Numbered from the stretch's first letter, positions 52,658-61,300 are shown. The stretch is DNA of 64,000 nt from Halosolutus gelatinilyticus (GCF_023028105.1 NZ_CP095491.1:1674001-1738000), one strand, 5' to 3'. Made by a program: numbers and translations. Notes: a model not told the origin generated them from the sequence alone.

Positions 52658-52846
52658 TTAGCCGTCAGCGCGATTGATCACTGACGCCCCACTGAGAATC
52701 AACTGCGATCGGCCGGCGCCGTCGACGGACGCCGCGATCGTCCCGCGGGCGAGCCAACAGGACCGATCCGTCTCCGGCGCGAACTCACCTCGCGAACATG
52801 ATCGGCACCGAGTCGTAACGACGTCGACCTCAAGCGCGATCGTCAT
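52658..52846 (-). CDS. Possible small cysteine-containing protein
   Basis: A 62-residue frame, MTIALEVDVVTTRCRSCSRGEFAPETDRSCWLARGTIAASVDGAGRSQLILSGASVINRADG, with a C-x2-C pair. Codon bias agrees with a haloarchaeal gene and it has a plausible small-protein look, but no family is recognised and it could be extended to 52915. The rest of 52586-53075 shows no gene. Confidence 0.35.
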   Translation of the reverse strand: MTIALEVDVVTTRCRSCSRGEFAPETDRSCWLARGTIAASVDGAGRSQLILSGASVINRADG

Positions 52847-53075
52847 CGGTCCCGGTTCTCTTCGATTCGGGATTCGTCCGGGTGCGGTGCGATCGACGTG
52901 CAGAAGTTCAACCATTCATCGATAAACACATTTCGGGATCACGGTGACGCTGTCAATCGGCGTGAGCACCGCATACACGATCATCCCTAACTGTTTGACA
53001 ACTCGCTGACCACGGTTGGGTTATGTTTGAGACGTAACTGGTAACAGATCCGATCGGCAGAGAAGCGATTCCACC

Positions 53076-53345
53076 TTACTCGAGGTCGTCAGCGTCGAGT
53101 TCCCCACTGAGATAGGCCCGTCCCTGATCGGAAATCTGGTACAGTCCGCGATCTTCGTCGTAGTACTCGACCAGCCCGCCGTCCTGTAACGCTCGGAGAC
53201 GACGACGAACGTGGGAAATTTTGTAATCGATGTTTGCCTCGACAGTGGACGGGTTCGCCACGATCGGTTCGTTACCTTCGTTCAGAAGAAACTCAAGAAT
53301 CGCATCGTCGGCTCGCGTCATCCAGTCCACCCGTGGCCGTCGCAT
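53076..53345 (-). CDS. Winged-helix transcriptional regulator
   Basis: An 89-residue winged helix of the PhiH1-repressor-like type seen in haloarchaeal viruses and elements. WMTRADDAILEFLLNEGNEPIVANPSTVEANIDYKISHVRRRLRALQDGGLVEYYDEDRGLYQISDQGRAYL contains the recognition helix (ISHVRRRLRAL) and the wing. ATG 53345 is taken; ATG 53321 is a shorter option. A palindromic operator lies upstream (53419-53440), fitting self-regulation of the element. Confidence 0.82.
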   Translation of the reverse strand: MRRPRVDWMTRADDAILEFLLNEGNEPIVANPSTVEANIDYKISHVRRRLRALQDGGLVEYYDEDRGLYQISDQGRAYLSGELDADDLE

Positions 53346-53418
53346 TCGCTTTTCAAGACACGGAACACCGTGTTAGAACGACCGGTACGATGGTATTTGT
53401 GCAGCGTTTGAGCACCTG

Positions 53419-53440
53419 TAGTGCATTGTTTGATGCACTA
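53419..53440. promoter_or_regulatory. Palindromic operator TAGTGCAT-N6-ATGCACTA
   Basis: A perfect inverted repeat with 8-base arms, 74 bases before the winged-helix start. The spacing of the arm centres, about 14 bases, is longer than one turn. It overlaps the AT-rich stretch that likely holds the promoter. Confidence 0.6.
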
Positions 53441-53473
53441 ATTTGAAGTACCCCCCGTTCCTGGGTGAGCGCA

Positions 53474-53563
53474 ACGGAAGCCAGACGGACCCGCCGCTGC
53501 CCGGTCGGGTCCTCGTCAGAACCGCGGACCCGGTGTTTGGGGCACCGGCCCGCTGGCTTCCGT
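53474..53563. other. Y-shaped foldable region of unknown role
   Basis: ACGGAAGCCAG (53474-53484) pairs with CTGGCTTCCGT (53553-53563). Inside lie two hairpins: GGACCCG/CGGGTCC (53487-53493 and 53506-53512) and CCGGTG/CACCGG (53530-53535 and 53543-53548). CGGGTCC can also pair with a second CGGACCCG at 53525-53532, giving an alternative fold. It might be a small RNA, an origin or a recombination site. It lies in the 53346-53873 gap, where the rest (53564-53873) has no convincing gene. Confidence 0.5.
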
Positions 53564-53873
53564 AAGTGAGTACGGAAGCATGCAATCGCTCGATGCTACA
53601 GGGGAAAAGTCCCCGATCGACCTGTGGCCCACAGCCCATGGCCGCGACGATCGAGTATCGGAATTGTATCGGAAATAGCCGAAAGTATTCAAAACGCATC
53701 GGAGAGGGCTTCAGTCCTCGATACGTGTTTGCAGAACTTTCGGAAACGACACTCCAGCGACTAAGAGGGCGGGATTCACTCGTTACGAATCACCGACGGA
53801 CAACGACCGCGCGTGCCCCCAGTTCCACGTAGTGGCGCGCGCGGCGAGTCCGCGGTCCCACAACCGTGAGACC

Positions 53874-53951
53874 ATGACACACCAAACACGCCACCACGGT
53901 AAGCGTACCGGATACTGTAATCAATTAGAAATTCGCGAGGTGGGCCGATGA
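53874..53951 (+). CDS. Tiny frame coupled to the integrase
   Basis: MTHQTRHHGKRTGYCNQLEIREVGR (25 residues, basic N-terminus). Its stop overlaps the integrase start (ATGA). Its size and position recall small upstream peptides before haloarchaeal integrases, but the function is unknown and the call is weak. Confidence 0.35.
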   Translation: MTHQTRHHGKRTGYCNQLEIREVGR

Positions 53952-54996
53952 GCGGTCTCGAGCCGATCGCGCCCCACGACGCGATCGAGATGTATCACGA
54001 CGCGATGCGCGACGAGCACGCGGAGTCGACACGCAGGAGCGCGAAACACCGGCTGCGCGCGTTCGTGCAATTCTGTGACGAGCACGGAATTGATGATCTA
54101 AACGAACTCTCTGGCCGGGACATCTACAAGTACCGAATCTGGCGACGCGAGGGGGCTGGTGACGATCGAGAACCGGTTAAACTGGTCACTCTGAAGGGTC
54201 AACTCGCGACGCTCCGCCGATTTCTGCGCTTCGCGGCGAACATCGACGCCGTGCCTCCAGAGCTGTACGAACAGGTCACGCTGCCGACGATGAAAAACGG
54301 CGAAGACGTGTCAGATTCGACGCTGAAACCCGATCGAGCGGTGACGATCCTGGAATATCTCGAACGCGCTCAACCGGCTTCTCGTGACCATATTGTCGTG
54401 ATGCTGCTCTGGCGAACAGGCGCGCGAACTGGTGCGGTCCGTGGGCTCGATCTTCGAGATCTTGACCTCGACGGATCGCACCCGCGTGTTTCCGGCCCTG
54501 CCATTCACTTCGTCCACCGACCAGAGACCGGAACGCCGCTCAAGAACCAAGAAAAGGGACCCGATGGAACCGAATTAGCGAGAAAGCAGCCCGGTACATT
54601 GAGGACTATATCGAGTACCACCGTCCCGACGTAACGGACGAGCACGGCCGGAAACCGCTACTCACGACGGAGTACGGTCGTCCCGCTGGGAATACTCTGC
54701 GAAAGACGCTCTACCGCGTCACACGACCCTGCTGGCGAGGTGAGCCGTGTCCCCACGATCGCGACCTTGACGAGTGCGACGCCGCCCATCTCGACCACGC
54801 GAGTAAGTGCCCATCGTCGCGGTCACCTCACGACCTCCGCAGTGGTCGTGTGACCTACTATCGGCGAGAGGATGTTCCGCGTCAGATCGTACAAGACCGC
54901 CTCAACGCGAGCGAGGATATCCTCGATCGGCATTACGACCGCCGTTCAGTCCGAGAACAGGCCGAACAGCGCAGCGATTACCTTCCTGACCTATGA
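53948..54996 (+). pseudogene. Tyrosine integrase broken by a frameshift
   Basis: The N-terminal SAM-like domain (EMYHDAMRDEHAESTRRSAKHRLRAFVQFCDEHGI) and first catalytic part, with arginine in WRTGARTGAVRGLDLRD, read in one frame to NQEKG at about 54555. The rest continues in the next frame: WNRISEKAARYIEDYI, SPHDLRSGRVTYY with HxxR, and LDRHYDRRS with the nucleophile tyrosine, ending at TGA 54996. One base seems lost in the AAAAGGG run. Restored, it would be a full-length integrase of about 350 residues of the common haloarchaeal tRNA-targeting type. The break could also be a sequencing error or a true programmed shift. Confidence 0.85.
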
Positions 54997-55045
54997 AATC
55001 CATGAACGCCACTAAGTGGGCCGCAGACCGCGGCATCATCCGATC

Positions 55046-55058
55046 CCCATCGTGCCCG
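55046..55058 (+). repeat. attR core
   Basis: CCCATCGTGCCCG, a direct repeat of the tRNA-Arg 3' end (42977-42989). It lies 50 bases after the integrase stop, the usual place. Confidence 0.75.
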
Positions 55059-55240
55059 CTTGCTGTTGCGAACAGTTCGTGAGCGACAGCATCACAATGA
55101 GATGGGGTTCGGATCAGGGAGCAGTTTGCTGTGGCCGTGGTTCGAATCCATTGTACCCGTGATTTTGCGACGATTTCGCGAACCTGTGAGCGGAACGTCG
55201 TGAGACGAAGTCTCACGGAAAACGGACGTGAGGAGTAACT

Positions 55241-55251
55241 CCCATCGTGCC
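55241..55251 (+). repeat. Third partial att copy
   Basis: CCCATCGTGCC, 11 bases of the same repeat, 182 bases beyond attR. It may mark an earlier integration event or a nested element end. Confidence 0.5.
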
Positions 55252-55400
55252 GGGTCGAAGCCTGGTGCGGAGAATGCTGCTCGGACGACTCGCCGAAAAT
55301 GTGCCGCGATCGAGTTCCTCAGCGCGGTGGTCCGAAGCGCGTTCGGGTCGACGCAGTCCGATCGGAGCCGGAACCGATCGGCTTCGCAACCGCGCCGAGC

Positions 55401-56171
55401 CTAGCAGTCCGACTCCTCGGGGACGATTCGAAGTTGCGACGACTCGGTCTGGTCGCCGATGGTGGCCGACCACTCATAGCGACCGACCCCCAGCTCCACC
55501 GTGGGATCGACGTGCTTGGATTCGCGCGGCTCGAACTCGAGCGGGATCTGTTGGGTCTCGTCGTCGATCTCGAAGCGCAACTCCGTCTCGACGGGGTCGT
55601 AGTGGTAGTTGAGCACGGTCATGTCGAACGCGAGTTTCACCGTCTCCTGGGGATCCTCGACGTGGATAACTGACTCCTCGTCGTCGTTCCAGCTGTGGAC
55701 GTTGAGGAAGTACCCCTCGTCTCTGTCCTCGTAGTCGTTTTCGGCGTCGACGGTCAGCGTTCCCGTCTCGGTTTCGCCGGCGACGGCGACGGTCCAGTCG
55801 TGCTCTCCCGGGCCGAAGCTCCTGGGATCGAACGACTCGTACGCGCGACCGGTTTCGCCGGGATCGAGATCCAGCGTCCCGATGACGTCGTCGAAGTACG
55901 CGATCTGGAGCGTAACCGGCACGGAGGTGGGTTCGTCGCCGGTGTTCGTCACGGAGGCCCTGAAGGACGCGATTCCGTGATCGACGTGCGTCGCGTCGGG
56001 TGCTCGAACCTCGTCGAGAGTCGCGTCGGGGTCGTCAGCCGCGCCCGCCGGACCGGCCGACGAGAGCGCGCTACACGTTACGAGTGCGGTACTACCGGTA
56101 ATCAGCGATCGCCTGGTGATCTCGGACACGTCCGTTCCCAGCGTCGGACGGTAATTCACTATGGGTTTCAT
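55401..56171 (-). CDS. Tat-exported protein with beta-sandwich-like domains
   Basis: A 256-residue protein. A Tat signal (EITRRSLITGSTALVTCSALSSAGPAGAA) is followed by two repeated beta domains of CARDB/Ig-like look: GIASFRASVTNTGDEPTSVPVTLQIAYFDDVIGTLDLDPGET and, later, TVKLAFDMTVLNYHYDPVETELRFEIDD...ESKHVDPTVELGVGRYEW. Such domains usually stand as surface or adhesion modules. ATG 56171 is chosen because MKPIVNYRPTLGTDVSEITRRS places the twin arginines at the usual depth. Confidence 0.75.
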   Translation of the reverse strand: MKPIVNYRPTLGTDVSEITRRSLITGSTALVTCSALSSAGPAGAADDPDATLDEVRAPDATHVDHGIASFRASVTNTGDEPTSVPVTLQIAYFDDVIGTLDLDPGETGRAYESFDPRSFGPGEHDWTVAVAGETETGTLTVDAENDYEDRDEGYFLNVHSWNDDEESVIHVEDPQETVKLAFDMTVLNYHYDPVETELRFEIDDETQQIPLEFEPRESKHVDPTVELGVGRYEWSATIGDQTESSQLRIVPEESDC

Positions 56172-56336
56172 CACGCCGTTGCACGAGTGAAACGATCGGC
56201 GATCGTAGCGGCTCATCGCCGCTTCCCGGAGGACTGGCGGGTCACCTTCGGTAGCGCGCCGATCTGGACCGCTCCCTCCGAGGCGCGACCGCGAAGGCGA
56301 TCGGCCGAACCCGGACCAGAACCCGCACGCACCGAC

Positions 56337-56510
56337 CTACGTCTCAGAGAGCTCTCGTTCGATCGGCCGAAAGTCACCGTTCCCGCAGCTGCAGGCCTGT
56401 TTCGTCCCGATCGGCCGAATCGAGCCGTCGGGACAGATCTCGGAGACGAAAATATTCCCGCAGTTTTCACACCGCGCGGCGACCCGCTCTCCGGCGAGTG
56501 ATGATTCCAT
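56337..56510 (-). CDS. Small zinc-ribbon protein
   Basis: A 57-residue protein, MESSLAGERVAARCENCGNIFVSEICPDGSIRPIGTKQACSCGNGDFRPIERELSET, with two C-x2-C-like pairs (CENC, CSC plus C of ICPDG). It is typical of the many small zinc-finger proteins of haloarchaea; the role is unknown. Upstream ATGs give longer but less convincing frames. Confidence 0.7.
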   Translation of the reverse strand: MESSLAGERVAARCENCGNIFVSEICPDGSIRPIGTKQACSCGNGDFRPIERELSET

Positions 56511-57109
56511 CGTACTGGAACGAACGTCCCGTTCAGTAATCAGACCGTTTCCAAATCCTATCGGTACGTGCGGCACGCGACGGTGATCGCCGCCGTCGTC
56601 GATCGGGTCATTCTCTCGGGGACCGTTAGTTTAATACTGTTTGACGGAGAACAATTTCCCGTCGGCAGAGCCGTTCGACGGCATCACGAAGGGGATTGGT
56701 TGGGGGCACAGTCGATATCGCCATCCCCGCTGCCGACCGCGTACACCCACCTACCACCGTCAAGCCGATCCTCGGATCGGCTTGACCATTCGTCAACGAT
56801 ACGATTACCGAATGAGGCAGGGGGTCGGACACAGTTCTCTTTCACTTTCGATTCGATGGACCGCCGAGTCGCCGCGGACGACGTACGTCCGACGGCCGAA
56901 CCGTGGATCAGTTTGATCGGCACCGATCGGTATCGCCGCCACCGTTCCGTGACCGGCGACCTGGCGGCCGTCGCGGAGGTGACCTCGAACGACGGTCTCG
57001 AGGGGCTCTCGTTTTACTCGACGGCCTCGCAGGTGAGCGCCGACTACGGACCGATCGCGAGAACGCGCACTTCGTCGTTCCCGCATCCCACGGGCAGGGC
57101 GGCTCGGCG
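56511..57109. other. Intergenic region with long palindrome and possible gene remnant
   Basis: A 599-base stretch with two features. GTCAAGCCGATCC-TC-GGATCGGCTTGAC (56759-56786) is a near-perfect 28-base palindrome. From about 56856 to 57080 a plus-strand frame (MDRRVAADDVRPTAEPWISLIGTDRYRRHRS...) has good codon bias but runs into the uspA gene and matches nothing I know; it may be the start of a truncated gene. Confidence 0.45.
56759..56786. repeat. 28-base palindrome
   Basis: Two 13-base arms with a 2-base loop (GTCAAGCCGATCC and its reverse complement). Too GC-rich and long to be chance in this setting, it may be a terminator-like hairpin, an operator or an insertion-sequence scar. Confidence 0.7.
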
Positions 57110-57526
57110 TTACCGAACGACGGTGACCGGAACGGGAGCCCGACGGACGATCTTCTCGGCCACGCTCCCGAGCAGCACGCGGGAGACGCCCGATCGGCCG
57201 TGGTTGCCGACGACGATGTGATCGACGTCGTGCTCGTCGGCGAATCGAACGACCTCGTGAGCGGGCTTCCCGATCGCGATCTCTGTCCGGAACTCCGGTT
57301 CGTCCGCGTCGACGAGTTCCTCGACGTCCGCTCGCATTTCTGCCGACGCTTCGGCCTTTCGCTCCGCGAAGAAGTCTCGGACGATCTCGATCCCCGCGTC
57401 GGTGAATCCGTCGGCCGCCTCGATGACCCGGAGCAGGACAATTTCCTCGTCGGGGTATTCGGTGAACGCGTATTCGGCCGCCGTCCGGGCGGGTTTGGAG
57501 CCGTCGTACGCAACAAGAACGGTCAT
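57110..57526 (-). CDS. Universal stress protein (UspA family)
   Basis: A 138-residue single-domain UspA protein. The N-terminal VLVAYDGSKPARTAAEYAF, and near the C-terminus VGNHGRSGVSRVLLGSVAEKIVRRAPVPVTVVR, give the G-x2-G-x9-G-S ATP-binding signature. Dimeric ATP-binding forms are common in haloarchaea. Its target is not known. Start ATG 57526; stop TAA at 57110. Confidence 0.93.
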   Translation of the reverse strand: MTVLVAYDGSKPARTAAEYAFTEYPDEEIVLLRVIEAADGFTDAGIEIVRDFFAERKAEASAEMRADVEELVDADEPEFRTEIAIGKPAHEVVRFADEHDVDHIVVGNHGRSGVSRVLLGSVAEKIVRRAPVPVTVVR

Positions 57527-57656
57527 ACTGCAGGTTTCGGTGCCGACGCCATTAATCCAATCGACGTCCGATCGGGCCGTCCCGAACGACCGCTATCCTT
57601 CGAAACCGTCTACGGCTCGCGTCGCTCGTCGTTTCGAATCGAGATCTTCGCCGCGT

Positions 57657-58748
57657 TCAGAGCTCGTCGTCTTCGAAGACGAAGGTTCCGTTGCGCTGGA
57701 CCACTTCCCCGTCAATCTCGATGACCGACTCTTCGCTCATGTCGACGATCATGTCCACGTGGACGGCGGAGTCGTTGGCCTCGTTGCCCTCGCCGACGGT
57801 CTCATCGTAGGCGCGGCCAACGGCCATGTGGACCGTATCGCCCATCTTCTCGTCGAACAGCATGTTGTAGGTGAATCGATCGATGTCGCGGTTCATGCCG
57901 ATGCCGAGTTCGCCGAGGCGGCGGGCGCCGTCGTCGGTGTTGAGTACTTCCGTCAGGACGGCCTCGTTCTTCGCCGCCGAGTGCTGGACGACCTCGCCGC
58001 CCTCGAACTCGAGGTAGGCGTCCGTGATCTCCCGGCCCTGGTGGTACAGCGGCATGTCGAACAGCACCTCGCCCTCGACGCTATCCGGCCGGGGCGCGGT
58101 GAAGACCTCGCCGCCGGGGAGGTTGTGCTCGCCGTGATCGTTGAGCGTCGGGTTCCCGTCGATCGACATCGTCACGTCGGTCGTGTCGCCGCTCTTGATC
58201 CGGATCTCGTCGGCGGGGTCCATGAATTCGACCATGTTCGCCTGGTGCTCGCGCTGGGCCTCCCAGTCCTTGTTGATGGCGTCCCAGACGAAGTTCTCGT
58301 AGCCCTCGGTCGACAGCTCCGCGAGCTGGGCGTTCGCGGGCGCGGGGAACTGGGTGAGACACCAGCGCTTCGAGAGCCGCTCCTCCAAGATCGGTCGCTG
58401 AGCCTGTCGGTACGCCGCCTGCGTTTCGGGCGCGACGTCGCTGGTCTGGGTGACGTTGTCGGTCGCTCGGATGGCGATGTAGACGTCCGTGTTCCGGATG
58501 AGCGCGAGTTCGTGCTCCGGCGTCTCGTAGTCGTCGTCTCCGGCCCGGAGGTACGCTCGCCGCTGTCGTTCTCCCGTCCGCTGACTCGTCGTAAGCGGGT
58601 TCGCCCCTCGATCGCCGACCACCTCGTGAAGGGCGACGACGAGGTCCTCCGCGACCGGGTGGGCGTCGATGACGACATCGTCACCCTCCTGCAGGTCGAC
58701 GGAGTGATTCGCGATGATTTCGGCGTGTTCGCGGATGCGCGGGTCCAT
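57657..58748 (-). CDS. M29 family aminopeptidase
   Basis: A 363-residue aminopeptidase of the thermophilic (AmpS/AmpT) M29 type. MDPRIREHAEIIANHSVDLQEGDDVVIDAHPVAEDLVVALHE starts the N-terminal domain; the metal site lies in the C-terminal half with LEFEGGEVV, LGELGIGMNRDI, and GNEANDSAVHVDMIVDM. M29 enzymes bind two metal ions through Glu/His/Asp. ATG 58748 is preferred over a GTG/ATG four residues upstream. Confidence 0.9.
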   Translation of the reverse strand: MDPRIREHAEIIANHSVDLQEGDDVVIDAHPVAEDLVVALHEVVGDRGANPLTTSQRTGERQRRAYLRAGDDDYETPEHELALIRNTDVYIAIRATDNVTQTSDVAPETQAAYRQAQRPILEERLSKRWCLTQFPAPANAQLAELSTEGYENFVWDAINKDWEAQREHQANMVEFMDPADEIRIKSGDTTDVTMSIDGNPTLNDHGEHNLPGGEVFTAPRPDSVEGEVLFDMPLYHQGREITDAYLEFEGGEVVQHSAAKNEAVLTEVLNTDDGARRLGELGIGMNRDIDRFTYNMLFDEKMGDTVHMAVGRAYDETVGEGNEANDSAVHVDMIVDMSEESVIEIDGEVVQRNGTFVFEDDEL

Positions 58749-58816
58749 GTGCCACACCTACCCGGACCGTCGGGATACGGTTTTCGAATCGAAACGGTAC
58801 CTGATCGATCGTGCGT

Positions 58817-59026
58817 TCAGGTCTCGTCGCGGTTCGTCAGGAAGATCCCGAGGTAGATCGACGCGATCGCACAGCCGACGCCCGCGAGAAACGCGATCGT
58901 GAACGGCGAGTCGAGCGAAAAAGACGCCGCGTCGCCGGTTGCCCACCCGACGAACCCGCTCACGACCAGGGCGATCGCGCCGAGTCGGAGGCCGGTGAGA
59001 GCCAGCCGTACGCGTGTGCTCGTCAC
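58817..59026 (-). CDS. Small two-helix membrane protein
   Basis: A 69-residue protein with two hydrophobic helices (LTGLRLGAIALVVSGFVGWATG and FTIAFLAGVGCAIASIYLGIFL) and the ending TNRDET. It starts with GTG 59026, one base after the stop of the larger membrane protein at 59028, so they are co-transcribed. Function unknown. Confidence 0.7.
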   Translation of the reverse strand: MTSTRVRLALTGLRLGAIALVVSGFVGWATGDAASFSLDSPFTIAFLAGVGCAIASIYLGIFLTNRDET

Positions 59027-59027
59027 G

Positions 59028-60077
59028 TTAGGGTCGCGTTCGTCGGCGGTCCCCTTTCGTCTTCGCGTTCGATAACTCCCGGACGAACGACACCGCCGCA
59101 GCGGTTAGCACGAGCGATAGCGGTACCGCGAGCAGCAGTGCGAACGGGAAGCCGACGGGGCCGACGCTGACGAGCAGCGAGAGGACGATCGAACTCACGA
59201 CCGCGACGACGACGTGCCAGAGCGCGAATCCGAGGTAGGCGCCGCCGCGGATCGCGAACCCGTACGATCGGCGGAACGCGTCGAGGAAGGGTGCGTCCGC
59301 GACGATGAACAGGAACGGCGCGGCGTAGAAGAGATAGCCCAGCACGACAAGCGCCGGCAGCGCGAGGAGGATCACGATCGGCGAGAGCATCGCGAACGGT
59401 ACGAGTACCAACACGCCGCCGAAAGTGACGAGTCCGTACAGGAAAAAGCGCGGCGCGTATTCGCGGACGCAGGCCGCCGCCGCGACCGACTCGCCCCGGA
59501 GTCGCCGATCGAGGCCGCCGACGTAGACGGCCGCGAGAACCGCCGCGATCGCGGCGTAGGCCAGCAGCGCGATCGCGATCCAGACGCCGGTAGCGACGCC
59601 GACGTCCTCGATCGGGATTCCGACTCCGTACAGCGGCGTGTCGACGGTCAGGTCGGTGCCGCCGGGACCGGTCGCATCCGCCGATCCGGTCGGGACCGTC
59701 GGATCGGCGAACGGATCGTCCCTCGGTGAGGATCCGCTGCCGATAGCGTGTCGATCGACTCGCGCGGGCGGATCGACGAGCGTCCACAGATCGAGAAACG
59801 GCGACGGGAAGACGAACTTGAAGTTGACCGAGATGCCCCCCGCGGGATCGAGCGCCCGCCGGACGCTCGCGATCTGCGATAGTGAGGTCAACAGCGGAAC
59901 CAGTGCGAACGGAAGGATCGCGTCGATCCGATCGAGGACGCGCGAGACGTGCCACGGGAACGAGTGCGGGCGCGGATCGTTCGAGTCACCGCCGTCTGTC
60001 GGATGGTCGTTCGGATCGCCGGGTGGCGGCGAATTCCCGCCAGAACCCGGGTCGATGGGTGTTCTATCGGGGACCAT
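59028..60077 (-). CDS. Large membrane protein, DUF7847-like
   Basis: A 349-residue protein. After a proline/aspartate-rich N-terminus come a membrane-anchoring helix, a long extracellular-type loop (SPRDDPFADPTVPTGSADATG), and six helices with the motif VREYAPRFFLYGLVTFGGVLVLVPFAML...YLFYAAPFLFIVADAPFLDAFRRSYGFAIRGGAYLGFALWH. It resembles haloarchaeal DUF7847 proteins, distant from glycerophosphodiester-type membrane domains. The role is unknown. Paired with the small gene at 58817. Confidence 0.75.
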   Translation of the reverse strand: MVPDRTPIDPGSGGNSPPPGDPNDHPTDGGDSNDPRPHSFPWHVSRVLDRIDAILPFALVPLLTSLSQIASVRRALDPAGGISVNFKFVFPSPFLDLWTLVDPPARVDRHAIGSGSSPRDDPFADPTVPTGSADATGPGGTDLTVDTPLYGVGIPIEDVGVATGVWIAIALLAYAAIAAVLAAVYVGGLDRRLRGESVAAAACVREYAPRFFLYGLVTFGGVLVLVPFAMLSPIVILLALPALVVLGYLFYAAPFLFIVADAPFLDAFRRSYGFAIRGGAYLGFALWHVVVAVVSSIVLSLLVSVGPVGFPFALLLAVPLSLVLTAAAVSFVRELSNAKTKGDRRRTRP

Positions 60078-60191
60078 ACGTCAGCAATCAAGACGGTACG
60101 GGTTGTACGCTTCGGTCGATCGGTCGGCACTGGCTATCGCGCCCGCGTCCGAGAGCGACACCGTTAGGGGGGTTCCGGACGACCCTCGGTC

Positions 60192-61217
60192 ATGATCGAT
60201 CTGCGATCGGATACCGTTACGACACCCGACGAGGCGATGCGCGAGGCCGCGGCCGCGGCCGAGGTCGGCGACGACGTCTACGGCGAGGATCCAACGGTGA
60301 ACGAACTCGAAGCCCGCGCGGCCGAGGCCGTCGGCGCGGAGGCGGCGCTGTACGTCCCCAGCGGAACGATGGGCAACCAGATCGCGGCGCGGGTCCACGC
60401 CGATCGCGGCCAGGAGGTGCTCGCCGATCGCAAGAGCCACGTCGTGAAGTACGAACTCGGCGGCTTCGCCCAGCACGCCGGTCTGCAGGTCCGGACGCTC
60501 GATGCCGATCGCGGCGTCCCGACGCCCGAACAGATCGAGTCGAACTCCGTCGTCGAGGACCTCCACCGACCCGGAACGGGACTGCTCTGTCTCGAGAACA
60601 CGCACAACACCCGCGGCGGCCTCGCGATCGCCCCCGACGCGATCGCCGCGGCGGCCGACGCCGCGCACGATCGGGATGTACCGGTCCACCTCGACGGGGC
60701 GCGGCTGTTCAACGCGGCGACGGCGCTCGACGTTCCCGCGACCGAACTCGCCGACCCCGTTGACTCGGTCATGTTCTGCCTCTCGAAGGGACTGGGTGCC
60801 CCGATCGGCTCGATGCTCGCCGGGTCGGCCGAGTTCGTCGAAGCGGCTCGCCGGACGCGCAAGCTGTTCGGCGGCGGCATGCGCCAGGCCGGCATCGTCG
60901 CCGCGCCGGGCCTGCGGGCGCTCGAGAACGTCGACGACCTCGCGATCGATCACGAGAACGCGCGCCGGCTCGCCGACGGCCTCGCGACCCTCGACGGATT
61001 CGACGTCCAGCCGCCGGAGACGAACATCGTCCTCGCGGACGTCTCGGGAACCGGCCTCGAGTCGACGACGGCCCTCGATCGACTCCGCGATCGCGACGTC
61101 CTGGCGTCCGCGATGGGGCCGACGACGGTTCGGTTCTGTACCCACCGCGACGTCTCCCGCGAGGACGTCGAGCGGGCGATCGATCGCGCCGCGGACGCGT
61201 TCGGCCGCGCGGACTGA
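60192..61217 (+). CDS. Threonine aldolase (low-specificity type)
   Basis: A 341-residue PLP enzyme of the beta-eliminating lyase family. IDLRSDTVTTPDEAMREAAAAAEVGDDVYGEDPTVNELE is the classic start, LENTHN and HLDGARLFNAA the PLP surroundings, and LSKGLGAPIGS holds the PLP lysine. It splits L-(allo)threonine to glycine and acetaldehyde. It is divergent from the membrane protein gene and starts at ATG 60192. Confidence 0.94.
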   Translation: MIDLRSDTVTTPDEAMREAAAAAEVGDDVYGEDPTVNELEARAAEAVGAEAALYVPSGTMGNQIAARVHADRGQEVLADRKSHVVKYELGGFAQHAGLQVRTLDADRGVPTPEQIESNSVVEDLHRPGTGLLCLENTHNTRGGLAIAPDAIAAAADAAHDRDVPVHLDGARLFNAATALDVPATELADPVDSVMFCLSKGLGAPIGSMLAGSAEFVEAARRTRKLFGGGMRQAGIVAAPGLRALENVDDLAIDHENARRLADGLATLDGFDVQPPETNIVLADVSGTGLESTTALDRLRDRDVLASAMGPTTVRFCTHRDVSREDVERAIDRAADAFGRAD

Positions 61218-61300
61218 CGTGTAGAGCGGCGGTTCGCCCACTCGCGTCACCGATCGCTCCACGGTATCGGCTGCGTTTCGCGGTTCCTGCGCGTCTCCCG

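Larger units (their letters stand above)
42990..55058. mobile_element. Integrated element in tRNA-Arg, about 12.1 kb
   Basis: Bounded by direct repeats of the tRNA 3' end. Inside are haloarchaeal element-type small genes, an integrase (now frameshifted) pointing at the right end, a winged-helix regulator, a membrane/Tat operon and type IV pilins. Base composition is lower in GC and codon bias weaker than in the flanks. No replication initiator or virion gene is certain. It may be a decayed integrative plasmid or provirus with added cargo such as the histidine kinase. Confidence 0.82.
54997..55400. other. Right end of the element and junction with the chromosome
   Basis: A 404-base stretch without a gene. 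It contains attR at 55046-55058, a degraded tRNA-like end (GGTTCGAATCCATTGTACCCGT, near 55138-55160) and a third partial copy CCCATCGTGCC at 55241-55251. A hairpin of GTGAGAC...GTCTCAC type lies near 55199-55216. Confidence 0.6.

Noticed and set aside
42990-55058. The element as a pleolipovirus provirus
   Set aside because: The small four-helix protein fits in topology, but no spike protein or packaging-type ATPase is present.
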